41,220 nucleotides of DNA, taken from Lachnospiraceae bacterium. Its GTDB lineage: Bacteria > Bacillota > Clostridia > Lachnospirales > Lachnospiraceae. Under the pieces are notes generated by a model. That model was not told the origin of the DNA. It made no database searches and saw only the letters and a program-made list of their open reading frames with translations. Below are positions 1-9,585 of the stretch, piece after piece. The stretch's first letter is position 1; every line of letters begins with the position of its first letter. The stretch covers positions 1 through 41,220 of the forward strand of contig JAILBQ010000123.1 in the NCBI GenBank assembly GCA_024680815.1, read 5' to 3'. The position numbers were made by a program, and so were the translations under genes.

Positions 1-28
1 TAACAGAGTAGTTAACGGAGTTTAAGTC

Positions 29-1282
29 ATGGGCGGCAATCTGTTCACGATCCTGACATCGACAATTAAATCAAAGTTTGCTTCGATCGTTGCAAAGGTT
101 CGCCTCTGGACAAGCTGGAGCTTTGTCAAGACCCGGATTATCGGCGGCATCCGGGACTTCTTTGTCAAGCTCATGGACGTCCGTCCGAAGAACAAAAACG
201 ATTACTACACTATCTTCGGATGGATGGTCAGCAAGAAGCTGGCTTATGCGATTATCGTATTTGTAGGAGTAATAAGCCTGTGGTATATTTCCGTGACGAC
301 CCAGGTTTTTTCCAAATTTGCCATGAACGGGGGCTTACGGACCTATGCTTACAATAACGTCCTTCTGCGGCTTGCGAAAAACAGGGTCCGGATAAAGGGA
401 AAATCGGGATACCTGGCCTATGAGGGCGAGGTTGACAAGGGGTTTGTCACCGGGGCCGGAAATCTTTATTCTCCGTCCAAGGTGCTTTTATATTCCGGCG
501 CCTTCTTGAAAAACAAGTATGAGGGCGAGGGTACACAGTACTACGACGACGGAACCATGCACTATACCGGCACCTTCCACGAGAATCTCTATGAGGGCAC
601 GGGAAAGCTCTACCGCCAGGACGGGACTGAGGAATACGAGGGCGAATTCATGCAGGGCCTGAAAGAGGGCCAGGGAGTTCTCTACGACCAGGGCAACAAC
701 AAGCTCTACGAGGGAAGCTTCGCCTCCGATGATATTGTGTACAGCGAGCTTTTGGGGAAAGGGGTCGACGAAATCCGGGCAAAATATCTGGGGCATCAGA
801 CTCTTTACGAATCGGGAGATTTCGGGCAGGGTCAGATGGTGGTGGTGCTTTCGGACATTGACGCCCTTTACCTCAGCGAAAGCGACGACTCCGCCTCCGA
901 CGAGGGAGCGAAGGCAACGGCAGTATATGTGCTTGACGACCGCTTTCGTTCCGGTTCGGCCGTTGCAAAAAACGTCAACGAGCTTAAAAGCATTTTCGGA
1001 GAGCCCTTTTATGAGGGAAATTCAAACGTGATCCTGCCGGAGGCCGTGGCCATCAATATGCTGAATTCCTATAAATATGTTTTAAACGGCAGCGTTACCA
1101 TGGATACCGATATGGTATATTCGGACGATATTGTCGTGAACGATTTTGACCGTGGCTATCAGGTATATATCTATTCCTTCAAGCGCGGCGGACTGGTTTA
1201 TTCCTTTGTCGGCAAGGATAAGGACGGCTATTTTGAATTCTACTATATAACCGAGGGAAGCGAGGAAGAAGATGCGGCTTAA
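29..1282 (+). CDS. Membrane-anchored MORN-repeat protein
   Basis: This 417-residue protein has a basic N-terminal region and one hydrophobic segment at about residues 71-88, then a large C-terminal part. Residues about 130-231 carry several MORN-type repeats of the YEGEF..GxxxGxGxLY kind (for example YEGEFMQGLKEGQGVLYD). MORN repeats in general form beta-hairpin stacks used for lipid or protein contacts. The C-terminal 180 residues are acidic and I do not recognise them. The ATG follows an AACGGAG ribosome site at 15-21. The gene overlaps the next one by 11 bases, so they are probably translationally coupled. Being first in the visible CIS gene string, it is likely an envelope-side partner of the injection machine; that role is inferred from position only. 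Confidence 0.85.
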   Translation: MGGNLFTILTSTIKSKFASIVAKVRLWTSWSFVKTRIIGGIRDFFVKLMDVRPKNKNDYYTIFGWMVSKKLAYAIIVFVGVISLWYISVTTQVFSKFAMNGGLRTYAYNNVLLRLAKNRVRIKGKSGYLAYEGEVDKGFVTGAGNLYSPSKVLLYSGAFLKNKYEGEGTQYYDDGTMHYTGTFHENLYEGTGKLYRQDGTEEYEGEFMQGLKEGQGVLYDQGNNKLYEGSFASDDIVYSELLGKGVDEIRAKYLGHQTLYESGDFGQGQMVVVLSDIDALYLSESDDSASDEGAKATAVYVLDDRFRSGSAVAKNVNELKSIFGEPFYEGNSNVILPEAVAINMLNSYKYVLNGSVTMDTDMVYSDDIVVNDFDRGYQVYIYSFKRGGLVYSFVGKDKDGYFEFYYITEGSEEEDAA

Positions 1283-3302
1283 GGGAAAGCTTACGGCAGT
1301 TCTGCTCTGCCTTTCAATAATCTTTTCCGCCCTTCCCCCTGTCAGGGTTCACGCGGCGGGTAAAAAGCTCACTCTGTCGCTCTGCCGTTCCCTGGCGCTG
1401 GAGCACAGCAAGGAGAGGGATTCGGCGGAGCTTGGCGTGATCCAGAAGACGGCCAAGCGGGAGAGCGCTCTTAAGGCTCTGAAGCTTACGAAAAAGAATC
1501 TGTCGACTTTCCGGTGGATGCCGCTTTTAAGCTTCAAATTTCCCCAGTCCACGAACTTTGCCCAGGAGTCCAAGTTCCAGTTTCAGCCCCTGTCCCTGGC
1601 CAACGATATCCTGGTGGCCCAGCACAAGCTTCAGGACATAGTGTTTTCGGTGGACGAGGCGGTAAACAATCTCTTTGTTGAGATTGTGACTCTCCAGAAA
1701 ACTCTGGATTTTAACCAGAAGAGACTTGACAGCTATTCCGACAGCCTTAAACACAATCAGGCGAAGGTGAAGCGCGGTGAAGCGAACCAGAGCGATGTGG
1801 ACAGGTTACAGAAAAAAGTGGATACGCTGAATAACTCCATCGCCAGCGACCGCCGGACACTGGAAGCGGATTTGAAGAAGCTTTCCGATATGATAGGAAT
1901 GGACGTGACCACGGGCTACACTTTTGAAACGCCCTATGTGGAGGCCAAAATCAACAGGGAAAATCTGGACGCCCTTATGCAGTATACCGAGGATCGGGAT
2001 GAAACCTACTATGAAGCCTGCATGAAGGCCACCTCCGCCCGTATCGAACTCCAGACCAACTACGGGATCATGAATTCGAAATACGGGTCGGACATGAACC
2101 TTATTTCCATGTTTATAAATTCCGCCCTCAACAAGCAGGAGGTAAGCAAAACCGCTTTCTATCAGAAATATAAGGAATTTCTGGATAAGATTGACAGCTA
2201 CTGGAACAAGAGCTTCAAGATTCTTTTTATCAAGATTTCCTTTGAATTCCTGAAGGGAGAGCTGGACGGCACGCGTTATGTGGCGGACGATCCATATACT
2301 CTTTACAACAACGTTCTGGACTATATCCAGGCGTTTAAGGACGAGGACGGGGCGAAAAAGGATCTGGACAGCCAGGTAACCGACGCCTTCAATAATTACA
2401 TTTCCGTGCGGAGCTCCTACGAAAGCTACTCAAAGGATGTGGAGGAGCAGGGGAAGAAGCTGGATGAATACGCGGTTAAAAACAAGATGGGTGAGATGAC
2501 CTTCGAGGAATACCAGGACGAGGTGGATAACTACGAGGAGATTCAGAACAGCATGCTGGACAGCATGAAGCTCTACACCACCACCCTTTATTCCTTTGAC
2601 CGCCTGACCTGCGGCGGCGTAAGCGCCCTGCTTTCGGGAACCGACGCGGATATGCAGACCGCTGTTGTGGGTGAGAGCTTTGTCGAAAAGAGTACCGACA
2701 AGGCCATGTATTACCTGAAGTCCATTATCCAGAAGGAGATGTTCGAGCTGAGCCTCTTTATTCCGGAGGACTTTGATATCGAAATCACGGACTTCGAGTT
2801 ATGGTGCGACGGGCAGCTCATCGGGCAGCGTACTCCGGTTACGGGATCCTTAAGGCATCTTAAGCTGACGAATGAGAACATAAACAAGGCGTTTATAAGA
2901 CTCTATAACGGCGAGAATTTTGTGGATGACTGCATAATCAATCCCAACGAAGAGTCCGGAGAGCTCAACATCGTTACGGCCAATAACGTGAACAAGATAG
3001 AGTCCGGGGAAATCGGTTCCTACGAGACCTCCGTCAGCGACGTAACGGGCCTTGCCTCCCTGGGAATAACCCCGCTGGAGAGCGAGAAGGTGGCCGCTTT
3101 CAGGATTCTTGCCGAGGACGGAACACCCTTGGGCGACGGAAGCAACACTCCGGTGTCGAAGAAGTTTACGCACTTAAGCCTCGTGCCCAACGACCTCGAG
3201 CTTCTTTCAATCGAGTGCTACGACGAAAACGGCGGCCTGATGTACACGGGATATTTTGATACAGCGAACCAGAAGATCAGAAAGAAGGAAACCGGTGAAT
3301 AA
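1272..3302 (+). CDS. Secreted TolC/OEP-like helical protein with beta-rich C-terminus
   Basis: The 676-residue product starts with a clear signal peptide (basic start, hydrophobic core, VHAA near residue 29). Residues about 35-440 are long amphipathic helices with features typical of outer-membrane efflux (TolC-type) proteins: a VKRGEANQSDVDRLQ turn near 166-180 and a helix pair ending in a Tyr-rich LYTTTLYSFDRL stretch. The last 190 residues look beta-rich and unlike TolC. A TolC-like fold is odd in an apparent Gram-positive, so an extracytoplasmic coiled-coil scaffold is more likely than an outer-membrane channel. Start ATG overlaps the upstream MORN gene, and its end overlaps the next gene by 8 bases, making a coupled trio ahead of the CIS genes. 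The family assignment is from motif impression only. Confidence 0.7.
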   Translation: MRLKGKLTAVLLCLSIIFSALPPVRVHAAGKKLTLSLCRSLALEHSKERDSAELGVIQKTAKRESALKALKLTKKNLSTFRWMPLLSFKFPQSTNFAQESKFQFQPLSLANDILVAQHKLQDIVFSVDEAVNNLFVEIVTLQKTLDFNQKRLDSYSDSLKHNQAKVKRGEANQSDVDRLQKKVDTLNNSIASDRRTLEADLKKLSDMIGMDVTTGYTFETPYVEAKINRENLDALMQYTEDRDETYYEACMKATSARIELQTNYGIMNSKYGSDMNLISMFINSALNKQEVSKTAFYQKYKEFLDKIDSYWNKSFKILFIKISFEFLKGELDGTRYVADDPYTLYNNVLDYIQAFKDEDGAKKDLDSQVTDAFNNYISVRSSYESYSKDVEEQGKKLDEYAVKNKMGEMTFEEYQDEVDNYEEIQNSMLDSMKLYTTTLYSFDRLTCGGVSALLSGTDADMQTAVVGESFVEKSTDKAMYYLKSIIQKEMFELSLFIPEDFDIEITDFELWCDGQLIGQRTPVTGSLRHLKLTNENINKAFIRLYNGENFVDDCIINPNEESGELNIVTANNVNKIESGEIGSYETSVSDVTGLASLGITPLESEKVAAFRILAEDGTPLGDGSNTPVSKKFTHLSLVPNDLELLSIECYDENGGLMYTGYFDTANQKIRKKETGE

Positions 3303-6003
3303 AAAGAAGAAGAAAAAAGGCATTTTTTCGCCCAAAAGAATAACCCAGGCCGTAATCCTTCTTACGGTCTCGGCTCTTTTAAGCGTATATCTTAATAAAG
3401 ATGTGGCTCTGGCCCTTTTTAACCCCACGAAGGCCATGCGCTATTCACAGTATGCCGCTTCGCACACGATTCCGAATTCGACCCTCTTTATCGGGACGTA
3501 TTTAATCGTCCTTCAGGGCATGTCGGACCAGATCTACGAAAAAGCCGAGCAGAGCGCCAGCGATTCCAATCAGACCAACCAGTACTATAAATCCGAGCTG
3601 GCCGGAGGCTCCTGGTTTAACGTTACCGATGCCCAGGGCTTAAGCGACATCATCAATACCGGAGAAGTCATTAACGAGGCGGAGCTGGCCGACCTTTACG
3701 TCCAGTATTTCGTCGGGGCCGACGGGTCGGTGACGGATGTTATGACAGGGGATACCGTGAACCCTTTTGATACCCCCAACCCCTACGACCTTTCTAAGCT
3801 TCCGGAGCTCCAGGAGCTCTGGATGCAGTATACAAGCTCAGAAGAGGCCGAGTCCATAACCCAGGAGGAGTATCTTAAGAACAAAAACTCCGAGAACAGC
3901 GGAAACATGCGTTCCGACGTATATAACTATCAGATCATTACCGCTTTTTTCGGACTGGACTTAAGGGACTCGGAAACCGACAAGCTCGATGCCGACCTGG
4001 CACGTCTCTTCGCCTGCTACCAGGCCATGAAAAATGCCGGGGACGATGAGGATGCGGACATTATCTATAACCTGATGGATAAGGTGGATTCCTCGAGGCG
4101 GGCGATTGTCATGGAGAAGCTTGCGACCCTGGACATCAACTGCCTCGGGACACTATACAATCTTTGTAACGGCGAGAACTACACGACCTTCGGGGATTTC
4201 AAGGATTCTTCGGATTCCGAGGATGATATTTCGGAGGAACCGGGATATATCAGAGAGCTGCAGGACGCGGCGAGCCACAGCTTTTCAAAGGACGACAGCT
4301 CCGATGACTGGTGGTCGCCTCTTCAGGAGTCTTATGATGACTATGATCCGGATGACGATGACGCTGAAGAGCCTTCGGATGCCTATAACATTGACAACGG
4401 CCTTTTAACTGCCGTGTCAAACTGCATACAGTCCTGTTCCCAGAGCTACAGCACCTATTCCTCCAAGTCGCTCACCGATGCGGATACGGTGCTGGGACAT
4501 GCGGATTATACCTATTCCGTGCAGGTTACCGAGGAAGCTTCGGCAGACGGTTCCGCGGGTCCCATAAACTACTTAAGGGATGTGGAAAATATAGCCGGAA
4601 ATACCATAAAGCATTCCGACAGCGAGCTTGATCTTCTGGACAGCTCTCTGGTGGGTCTGGCGGAGGGAAAATATCAGAGTGCCGTGACCGCCGGAGCCTC
4701 CAGCGAATACCAGGATGCCATTTCCTCCGGCGACGGGGCAAGCTCCGCCGACAGTATCCTAACGCAGCAGCTGGGGGACACGGAGGCAAAGAGGAGCGAG
4801 CTGGAGTTTTTGATTGACGCGGTAAAACAGAGGGAAAGTTCCGCCGATGCATTGTCTTACGTCAATAACTGTATTGACTGGACCGACAAGCTCTACGGAA
4901 GTATTCCCGGGGATGACTTTTCCGCTGACGCCACGGGCTCGGTGGACAGTCATATGAAGTGGCTCAAAGACCTGGCACAGGCCATCAAGGATTCCGACGA
5001 CAGTCTTAAGGACAAGCTGGATGAGCTGAACGATAAAAAGACCGAGCTTCAGAAAAAGAGGGACGCGGCTCTTGACGATAACGACCTGGCGGGAGCCAGA
5101 GATCTGGACGCCAGCATTGCGGCAGTGGATCAGGATATAGCTGATGAAGAGGCAAATACCGGAAAGAGCTCCACTGATGATCTGGCGGATGATATTCTCA
5201 GTGATGCCCTTTCGAAGATGGCGGACGATCCGGATGCGGATATTTCCGGGGCCCTTGGGGCTCTGGCGGGAATGGGAGCCACGGACGCCCTGGATACTAT
5301 TGCGGACAGGGCGGAGGACAACGGCGCTTCGGCAGCCACCCAGAACGCAATTTCCGACGCGCAGGATGAGGCGGCGGAAAACGCGGGCGGAGGAGCCGGA
5401 GACGGTTCGGGAGACGGTTCGGGAGACGGTTCGGGATCCGGTTCCGGAGCAGCCGGCTTAAGCGAGAGCGAAATACTTGGTCTTCTCGAAGACTTCTTCG
5501 GAAAGAGCATAGACGACCTTAACGCCGCAGAGCTGGCCATTGCGACCGCGGGCACTTCGGAGTTTGCGAGAGCCGGAAACACTCCGGCCGGAAAGCTTGC
5601 CGCCCGTTTTGCGGAGCTGATGCGCTCAAAGAACAATCCGTATCTCTATGAACAGTACCGGGACAAAACGCCGGAATACATAAATTTAAAGACCATCGGC
5701 GAGGTAACGAGCTTCCGTTATTTCTATGACGATACACGGAAGAAAGCCACCATGACCCAGGGAGGGAAGGTTTTCACTATCAGGGCCAGCAACCAGACCA
5801 TTGAGCGGGGCGGAACGCCCGAGAACATGAAATATAAGTCCGTATTCCAGAAATATCCCTATATTTCCGAGGACGACGGGAAAAACTACTTCGGATGTAC
5901 GGCGGAATATGTATCTTCGACAAGCCACGCGGTATGTATTCCGGAAACTATTGAAGCGAAGGTGGATGAACTGTTCGCTCTGCTGAGCGGCGGGGGAGAA
6001 TAA
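3295..6003 (+). CDS. Large single-pass membrane protein of the CIS operon
   Basis: I choose the GTG at 3295, 6 bases after an AAGGA site and overlapping the upstream stop codon, over the in-frame TTG at 3256; this gives 902 residues. A lysine-rich start is followed by one hydrophobic segment (about residues 14-33), so most of the protein should lie outside the cytoplasm. The middle is acidic and helical, with a strong coiled coil near 565-622. A Gly/Ser/Asp linker at about 698-720 (nt 5386-5455) precedes a C-terminal domain of about 180 residues. That domain includes a segment (KKATMTQGGKVFTIRA) reminiscent of copper-amine-oxidase-like stalk domains, a weak resemblance. It is 6 bases before the cap-protein gene. 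A membrane anchor or receptor for the CIS is a plausible role, inferred from topology and context. Confidence 0.75.
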   Translation: MNKKKKKKGIFSPKRITQAVILLTVSALLSVYLNKDVALALFNPTKAMRYSQYAASHTIPNSTLFIGTYLIVLQGMSDQIYEKAEQSASDSNQTNQYYKSELAGGSWFNVTDAQGLSDIINTGEVINEAELADLYVQYFVGADGSVTDVMTGDTVNPFDTPNPYDLSKLPELQELWMQYTSSEEAESITQEEYLKNKNSENSGNMRSDVYNYQIITAFFGLDLRDSETDKLDADLARLFACYQAMKNAGDDEDADIIYNLMDKVDSSRRAIVMEKLATLDINCLGTLYNLCNGENYTTFGDFKDSSDSEDDISEEPGYIRELQDAASHSFSKDDSSDDWWSPLQESYDDYDPDDDDAEEPSDAYNIDNGLLTAVSNCIQSCSQSYSTYSSKSLTDADTVLGHADYTYSVQVTEEASADGSAGPINYLRDVENIAGNTIKHSDSELDLLDSSLVGLAEGKYQSAVTAGASSEYQDAISSGDGASSADSILTQQLGDTEAKRSELEFLIDAVKQRESSADALSYVNNCIDWTDKLYGSIPGDDFSADATGSVDSHMKWLKDLAQAIKDSDDSLKDKLDELNDKKTELQKKRDAALDDNDLAGARDLDASIAAVDQDIADEEANTGKSSTDDLADDILSDALSKMADDPDADISGALGALAGMGATDALDTIADRAEDNGASAATQNAISDAQDEAAENAGGGAGDGSGDGSGDGSGSGSGAAGLSESEILGLLEDFFGKSIDDLNAAELAIATAGTSEFARAGNTPAGKLAARFAELMRSKNNPYLYEQYRDKTPEYINLKTIGEVTSFRYFYDDTRKKATMTQGGKVFTIRASNQTIERGGTPENMKYKSVFQKYPYISEDDGKNYFGCTAEYVSSTSHAVCIPETIEAKVDELFALLSGGGE

Positions 6004-6009
6004 CGAAAA

Positions 6010-6600
6010 ATGGCAGATTATCCTATTATAGCGGATGTCAGTAATTATCTGGTGAAGGTGATGAGGGAAAAGATGTGTCCGGAGCCTATTCCGTCTCCGA
6101 ACAACATCGAGATTTCCTCTCCCCTGGATCAGGATGTGGACTACATTGTGGGCATATATCTCTACGACATTGTGGAAGACGTCCAGGTTACGACCCCGAG
6201 GCTTATTGAACGGGGCCGGGCCGAGCTGGCCAAGCCGCCCAGACCATATGCGCTACATTATATGGTCTTTATAAACGGCTCCTCCCAGATGGGATTAAAG
6301 GCGCCGGATATACAGAAAATCATCGGACGAGCCGCGCAGATCGTCAATGACAACAACTCCGTGCGGCCCGATGAGCTGCAGTCCTGGCTGGACACCAACG
6401 AACCTCCGATAGTACTGTCTCAGGCGAAGATAAGTCTGGAGGAAAAGGTAAGGGTGTGGCAGGCGATCAACAAGCCATATCAGATCAGTCTGTTCTACAA
6501 GGCGGCGCCCGTGTACCTGTCAAGCGGCGATATTCTTGAAACACCGCGTGTTGTGGATGCTCAGTTCGGATTGCATATTACAGGCGAGAGCGCAGAATGA
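6010..6600 (+). CDS. DUF4255 / Pvc16-like CIS cap (tail terminator) protein
   Basis: This 196-residue protein matches the DUF4255 (Pvc16 N-terminal) pattern: an N-terminal IADVSNYLVKVMRE helix, the SSPLD..VDYIVGIYLYDI strand, and the RPYALHYMVFING segment. In Photorhabdus virulence cassettes and related particles this family caps the end of the sheath-tube and stops its growth. A GGGGGAG site lies about 9 bases before the ATG. Its placement directly before the tip, sheath and tube genes fits the role. Length is typical of the short form of the family. Assignment to the cap is family knowledge; nothing here shows the stoichiometry or partner directly. Confidence 0.85.
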   Translation: MADYPIIADVSNYLVKVMREKMCPEPIPSPNNIEISSPLDQDVDYIVGIYLYDIVEDVQVTTPRLIERGRAELAKPPRPYALHYMVFINGSSQMGLKAPDIQKIIGRAAQIVNDNNSVRPDELQSWLDTNEPPIVLSQAKISLEEKVRVWQAINKPYQISLFYKAAPVYLSSGDILETPRVVDAQFGLHITGESAE

Positions 6601-6617
6601 AAGGAGGGAAGAATTAA

Positions 6618-7427
6618 GTGGAAGCTTCTGTTTTTGGATGTAGGCTGGATCTTCTTGTAAGACTCTACGATACCACAACGGGAGCGGCAGTAAATGAGAA
6701 CGCTATTATTTTCAGGAAAAACGATCAGATTATCAGGCCGGAGATGAGAGGGATCGGCACCTATGTATTCATCAATACGGGCAGAGAAAACTTTCTCATG
6801 CATATTAAGGTCAACGGTTTTGAGGAATATGAAACAGAGGTGGACTACGAAACCCTGGACAGTCATCTGCCGGCGCTGGATGTGTTCCTGATGCCATCAG
6901 AGAACACATTTGACGGAGAACGGTTTTTCAGTTTCTCAGGTACTCTTCCTTTTCTTGAAGCGATCGAAGCGGTAAACCTGAGCCGCCCCGTATGTATGGC
7001 AAACAGCTATGATTTAAAGAAAAACGAGCTAAGCTTTTTCGGGGTAAACGGCGGAAGAGTCCGTATGGACAGCGTCTGGTACGGTTTGCTGCGAGCAGAC
7101 AAAACAGGTTATGAAAAATTAGAGGTGAAAGCAAATGTGACACCTTCGTCTGTGAAGCTCGGGAATCCGCTGAAGGAAGAAGTGACATCGAATCTGCCGG
7201 TTATGAGGATCCTTATAGGAAGGGTCGGAGAAGACGGGACATATCTCCTGCGCGCCAGAAACGACGGCGGCGGACAGGTTTATCTTGTGCGCTTCATCGT
7301 GGACGGCAGGGAAATGTTTCAGACGGTGGATATGAATGCGCCGGAGCAGCTGCATGTTTGCGAGGCGCAGGCGGAAACAGTGATTGAAAATGATGATGCG
7401 CTTGCAGCAGAAGGGAGTAAGGTTTGA
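6618..7427 (+). CDS. Beta-sandwich (carboxypeptidase-regulatory-like) CIS-operon protein
   Basis: A GTG start at 6618 is set by a full AAGGAGG site at 6601-6607. The 269-residue product has no signal peptide or membrane segment. Residues about 5-90 (LLVRLYDTTTGAAVNENAII, GIGTYVFINTG) look like a carboxypeptidase-regulatory or prealbumin-like beta-sandwich, and the rest also appears beta-rich. I do not recognise a specific CIS family. Its stop overlaps the TTG start of the PAAR-like gene, so the two are probably made together. A structural accessory near the spike tip, or an adaptor, is a guess from this coupling. Confidence 0.7.
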   Translation: MEASVFGCRLDLLVRLYDTTTGAAVNENAIIFRKNDQIIRPEMRGIGTYVFINTGRENFLMHIKVNGFEEYETEVDYETLDSHLPALDVFLMPSENTFDGERFFSFSGTLPFLEAIEAVNLSRPVCMANSYDLKKNELSFFGVNGGRVRMDSVWYGLLRADKTGYEKLEVKANVTPSSVKLGNPLKEEVTSNLPVMRILIGRVGEDGTYLLRARNDGGGQVYLVRFIVDGREMFQTVDMNAPEQLHVCEAQAETVIENDDALAAEGSKV

Positions 7428-7813
7428 GTCAGTTGGTAGTAGTGGGAGCGAATGCCCTGTGTTCATTCGGTACCGCACCGGCACCGGTGAAGGTTACCTC
7501 CAACACAACGGTGCTTGCAGACGGGAAACCCGCAGGGACGATACAGGATGCCGCGGCCATGAGTAACATAGGTCCGTTTGCCATGTGTACGACCATGTCG
7601 AATCCCGCTGTCGCTTCCGCAACAGCAGCAGCTTTGGGTGTTTTAACCCCGCAGCCCTGTACTCCGGTGCCTGCGGGAACCTGGATCCCCACAAACGCAA
7701 AAGTTCTTATCGGAGGCAAGCCCTGTCTTTTACAGGATTGCAAGATGATGTGCGGCTACGGCGGTCAGATATCGATCACGCTTCCCGGACAGACAAAGGT
7801 TATGACGAGCTGA
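7424..7813 (+). CDS. PAAR-like (DUF4280-type) spike-tip protein
   Basis: The 129-residue product shows the PAAR-like DUF4280 pattern: an LVVVGANALCSFG start, a PFAMCTTMSNP segment, and a GKPCLLQDCKMMCGYGG end. Six cysteines (13, 55, 79, 101, 106, 110) sit at the strand junctions expected for a metal-binding cone. PAAR proteins sharpen the tip of the VgrG/gpV spike and can carry effectors; this one has no C-terminal extension, so it is not an obvious fused effector. The start is a TTG at 7424 overlapping the upstream TGA, 7 bases after an AAGGGA site. Confidence 0.85.
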   Translation: MSQLVVVGANALCSFGTAPAPVKVTSNTTVLADGKPAGTIQDAAAMSNIGPFAMCTTMSNPAVASATAAALGVLTPQPCTPVPAGTWIPTNAKVLIGGKPCLLQDCKMMCGYGGQISITLPGQTKVMTS

Positions 7814-7847
7814 CATTTCATTCTACAGAAAGGAAAAGAAGAGAAAT

Positions 7848-9545
7848 ATGGCAGAATATTTTTCACCCGGCGTGTATGTCGAGGAATATGATAATTCCCC
7901 GCGCAGCATAGAGGGAGTAGGAACAAGTACAGCGGGCTTTATCGGACTGGCGGAAAAAGGACCGGTGGAGGGACCCCCGCAGTTAGTAACAAATTTCAAG
8001 AGCTTTACACAGCAGTTTGGCGGCTTCCTTAGCGACTTTGCCTATGGCGAGTACAGATTCCTTGCCAACAGCGTTGAGCAGTTCTTCGCAAACGGCGGAA
8101 CAAGATGCTTTGTCATGCGTGTCGCCCCGCCGGATGCCGCTCCCGCAAAGGCGGAAAAGGGCATTCTTACGGTAGAAGCCAAAAACCCCGGAACCTGGGG
8201 CAACAAGGTTCAGGTTACCTTCAGCACGGTCAAAAAGCAGAAGATCCAGATTCTTAAAAAGACCGATACCGGCTTTGTGGCCAAGTCTCTGGACGGCTTC
8301 CGCGAGGGAGATCTGGTGGAGTTTGAGGGAACCTATACGAAGATCAAGACCATCTTCGACAACGTGGTAACCTTTGAGGACGAGCTGCCCGACAGCGTGG
8401 TGGACGATGCGATCATCCCCAAGTCCTTAATCTATCTTGTAACTGCTGACGTGAGCGTCCGTTATGCGGACGAGGCGGAAAGCTATTCGGAGCTGAGCTT
8501 TAATATGGAGTCCCCGAAGTACATCGTTACAAAGCTTTCCGGAAGTGAGCTTATCAAAATCGAACTCGATACCTCGGAGAGCACCGGAAATCCCGTCGAG
8601 GATATCCTCGGCGAGGGCAACGAAGCCGGAGCTTTCTTCCTTGAGGGCGGCAGTGACGGTTCTGTATCCAAGGTCAACGCGGCAACCTTCATCGGCGAGG
8701 ATAACGGCCCCGGAAAACGTACCGGAATCCAGTCCTTCATCGAGAACAATCTCGTGAGTATGCTGGCGGTGCCCGGAGTGACTATCCCCGAGGTGGTGGT
8801 AGCCCTTGTTTCCCACTGCGAGAACCTGCGCAGCCGTTTCGCAGTCATCGATATGCCGAAGGATATGTACAAAACGGCAGATCTGGTCGGCTACAGAGGA
8901 ATGATCGATTCGACCTATGCAGCAATGTATCACCCCTGGATTCAGGTGTTTGACCGCTCCTCCAACAAGCCCGATTTCATCCCTCCTTCGGGAGCGGTGC
9001 TGGGCGTATATTCCAGGACGGACATCAACCGCGGCGTCCATAAGGCGCCCGCCAACGAGACCGTGTTCTGCACCGGCCTCAAGGTCAATTACACCAAGGA
9101 CGAACAGGATATTCTTAACCCCGAGGGAGTCAACCTTATCCGTGCACTGCCCGGACAGGGAATCCGTATCTGGGGCGCAAGAACGGCTTCGAGCAACGCG
9201 GCCTTCAAGTATGTCAATGTGCGCCGCCTCTTCATCTTTGTGGAGGAGAGCATAAAGGCAAATACCAACTGGGTCGTCTTCGAGCCCAACGACGCAACCC
9301 TCTGGCAGAGAGTGGAGATGACGATCATCGGCTTCCTGGATGGCCTGTGGAGAAACGGCATGCTTGCCGGCGATTCACCGTCAACCAGCTATTTCGTCGA
9401 GATCGGGCCCAGCACGATGTCAAGGGACGATATCATGAACGGAAGGCTGATCTGCAACATCGGGATCGCGCCTTCGAGACCCGCAGAATTTGTTATCTTC
9501 CGTGTCACTCAGTTTACTGCTGAGGCCGGCGGCGGAGAAGGCTAA
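7848..9545 (+). CDS. Contractile tail sheath protein
   Basis: The 565-residue product opens with the sheath signature MAEYFSPGVYVEEYDNSPRS and the GVGTSTAGFIGLAEKGP strand typical of phage-tail-like sheath proteins. The C-terminal third has the conserved sheath core (INRGVHKAPANE, LIRALPGQGIRIWGARTAS, VRRLFIFVEESI, VFEPNDATLWQRVE). Sheath subunits wrap the tube and drive injection by contraction. It is the only sheath gene in the window, unlike Pvc and Afp clusters with three. An intact N-terminal arm and C-terminal tail suggest it is functional. It is followed 40 bases later by the tube gene, as expected for co-expression. Confidence 0.97.
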   Translation: MAEYFSPGVYVEEYDNSPRSIEGVGTSTAGFIGLAEKGPVEGPPQLVTNFKSFTQQFGGFLSDFAYGEYRFLANSVEQFFANGGTRCFVMRVAPPDAAPAKAEKGILTVEAKNPGTWGNKVQVTFSTVKKQKIQILKKTDTGFVAKSLDGFREGDLVEFEGTYTKIKTIFDNVVTFEDELPDSVVDDAIIPKSLIYLVTADVSVRYADEAESYSELSFNMESPKYIVTKLSGSELIKIELDTSESTGNPVEDILGEGNEAGAFFLEGGSDGSVSKVNAATFIGEDNGPGKRTGIQSFIENNLVSMLAVPGVTIPEVVVALVSHCENLRSRFAVIDMPKDMYKTADLVGYRGMIDSTYAAMYHPWIQVFDRSSNKPDFIPPSGAVLGVYSRTDINRGVHKAPANETVFCTGLKVNYTKDEQDILNPEGVNLIRALPGQGIRIWGARTASSNAAFKYVNVRRLFIFVEESIKANTNWVVFEPNDATLWQRVEMTIIGFLDGLWRNGMLAGDSPSTSYFVEIGPSTMSRDDIMNGRLICNIGIAPSRPAEFVIFRVTQFTAEAGGGEG

Positions 9546-9585
9546 AACGTAAAGACGAGACTACAGAAAGGAAAGGATTTAAATT

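Noticed and set aside
8427-9041. 204-codon minus-strand frame inside the sheath gene
   Set aside because: The sheath gene is unmistakable on the other strand; the antisense product has no known pattern.
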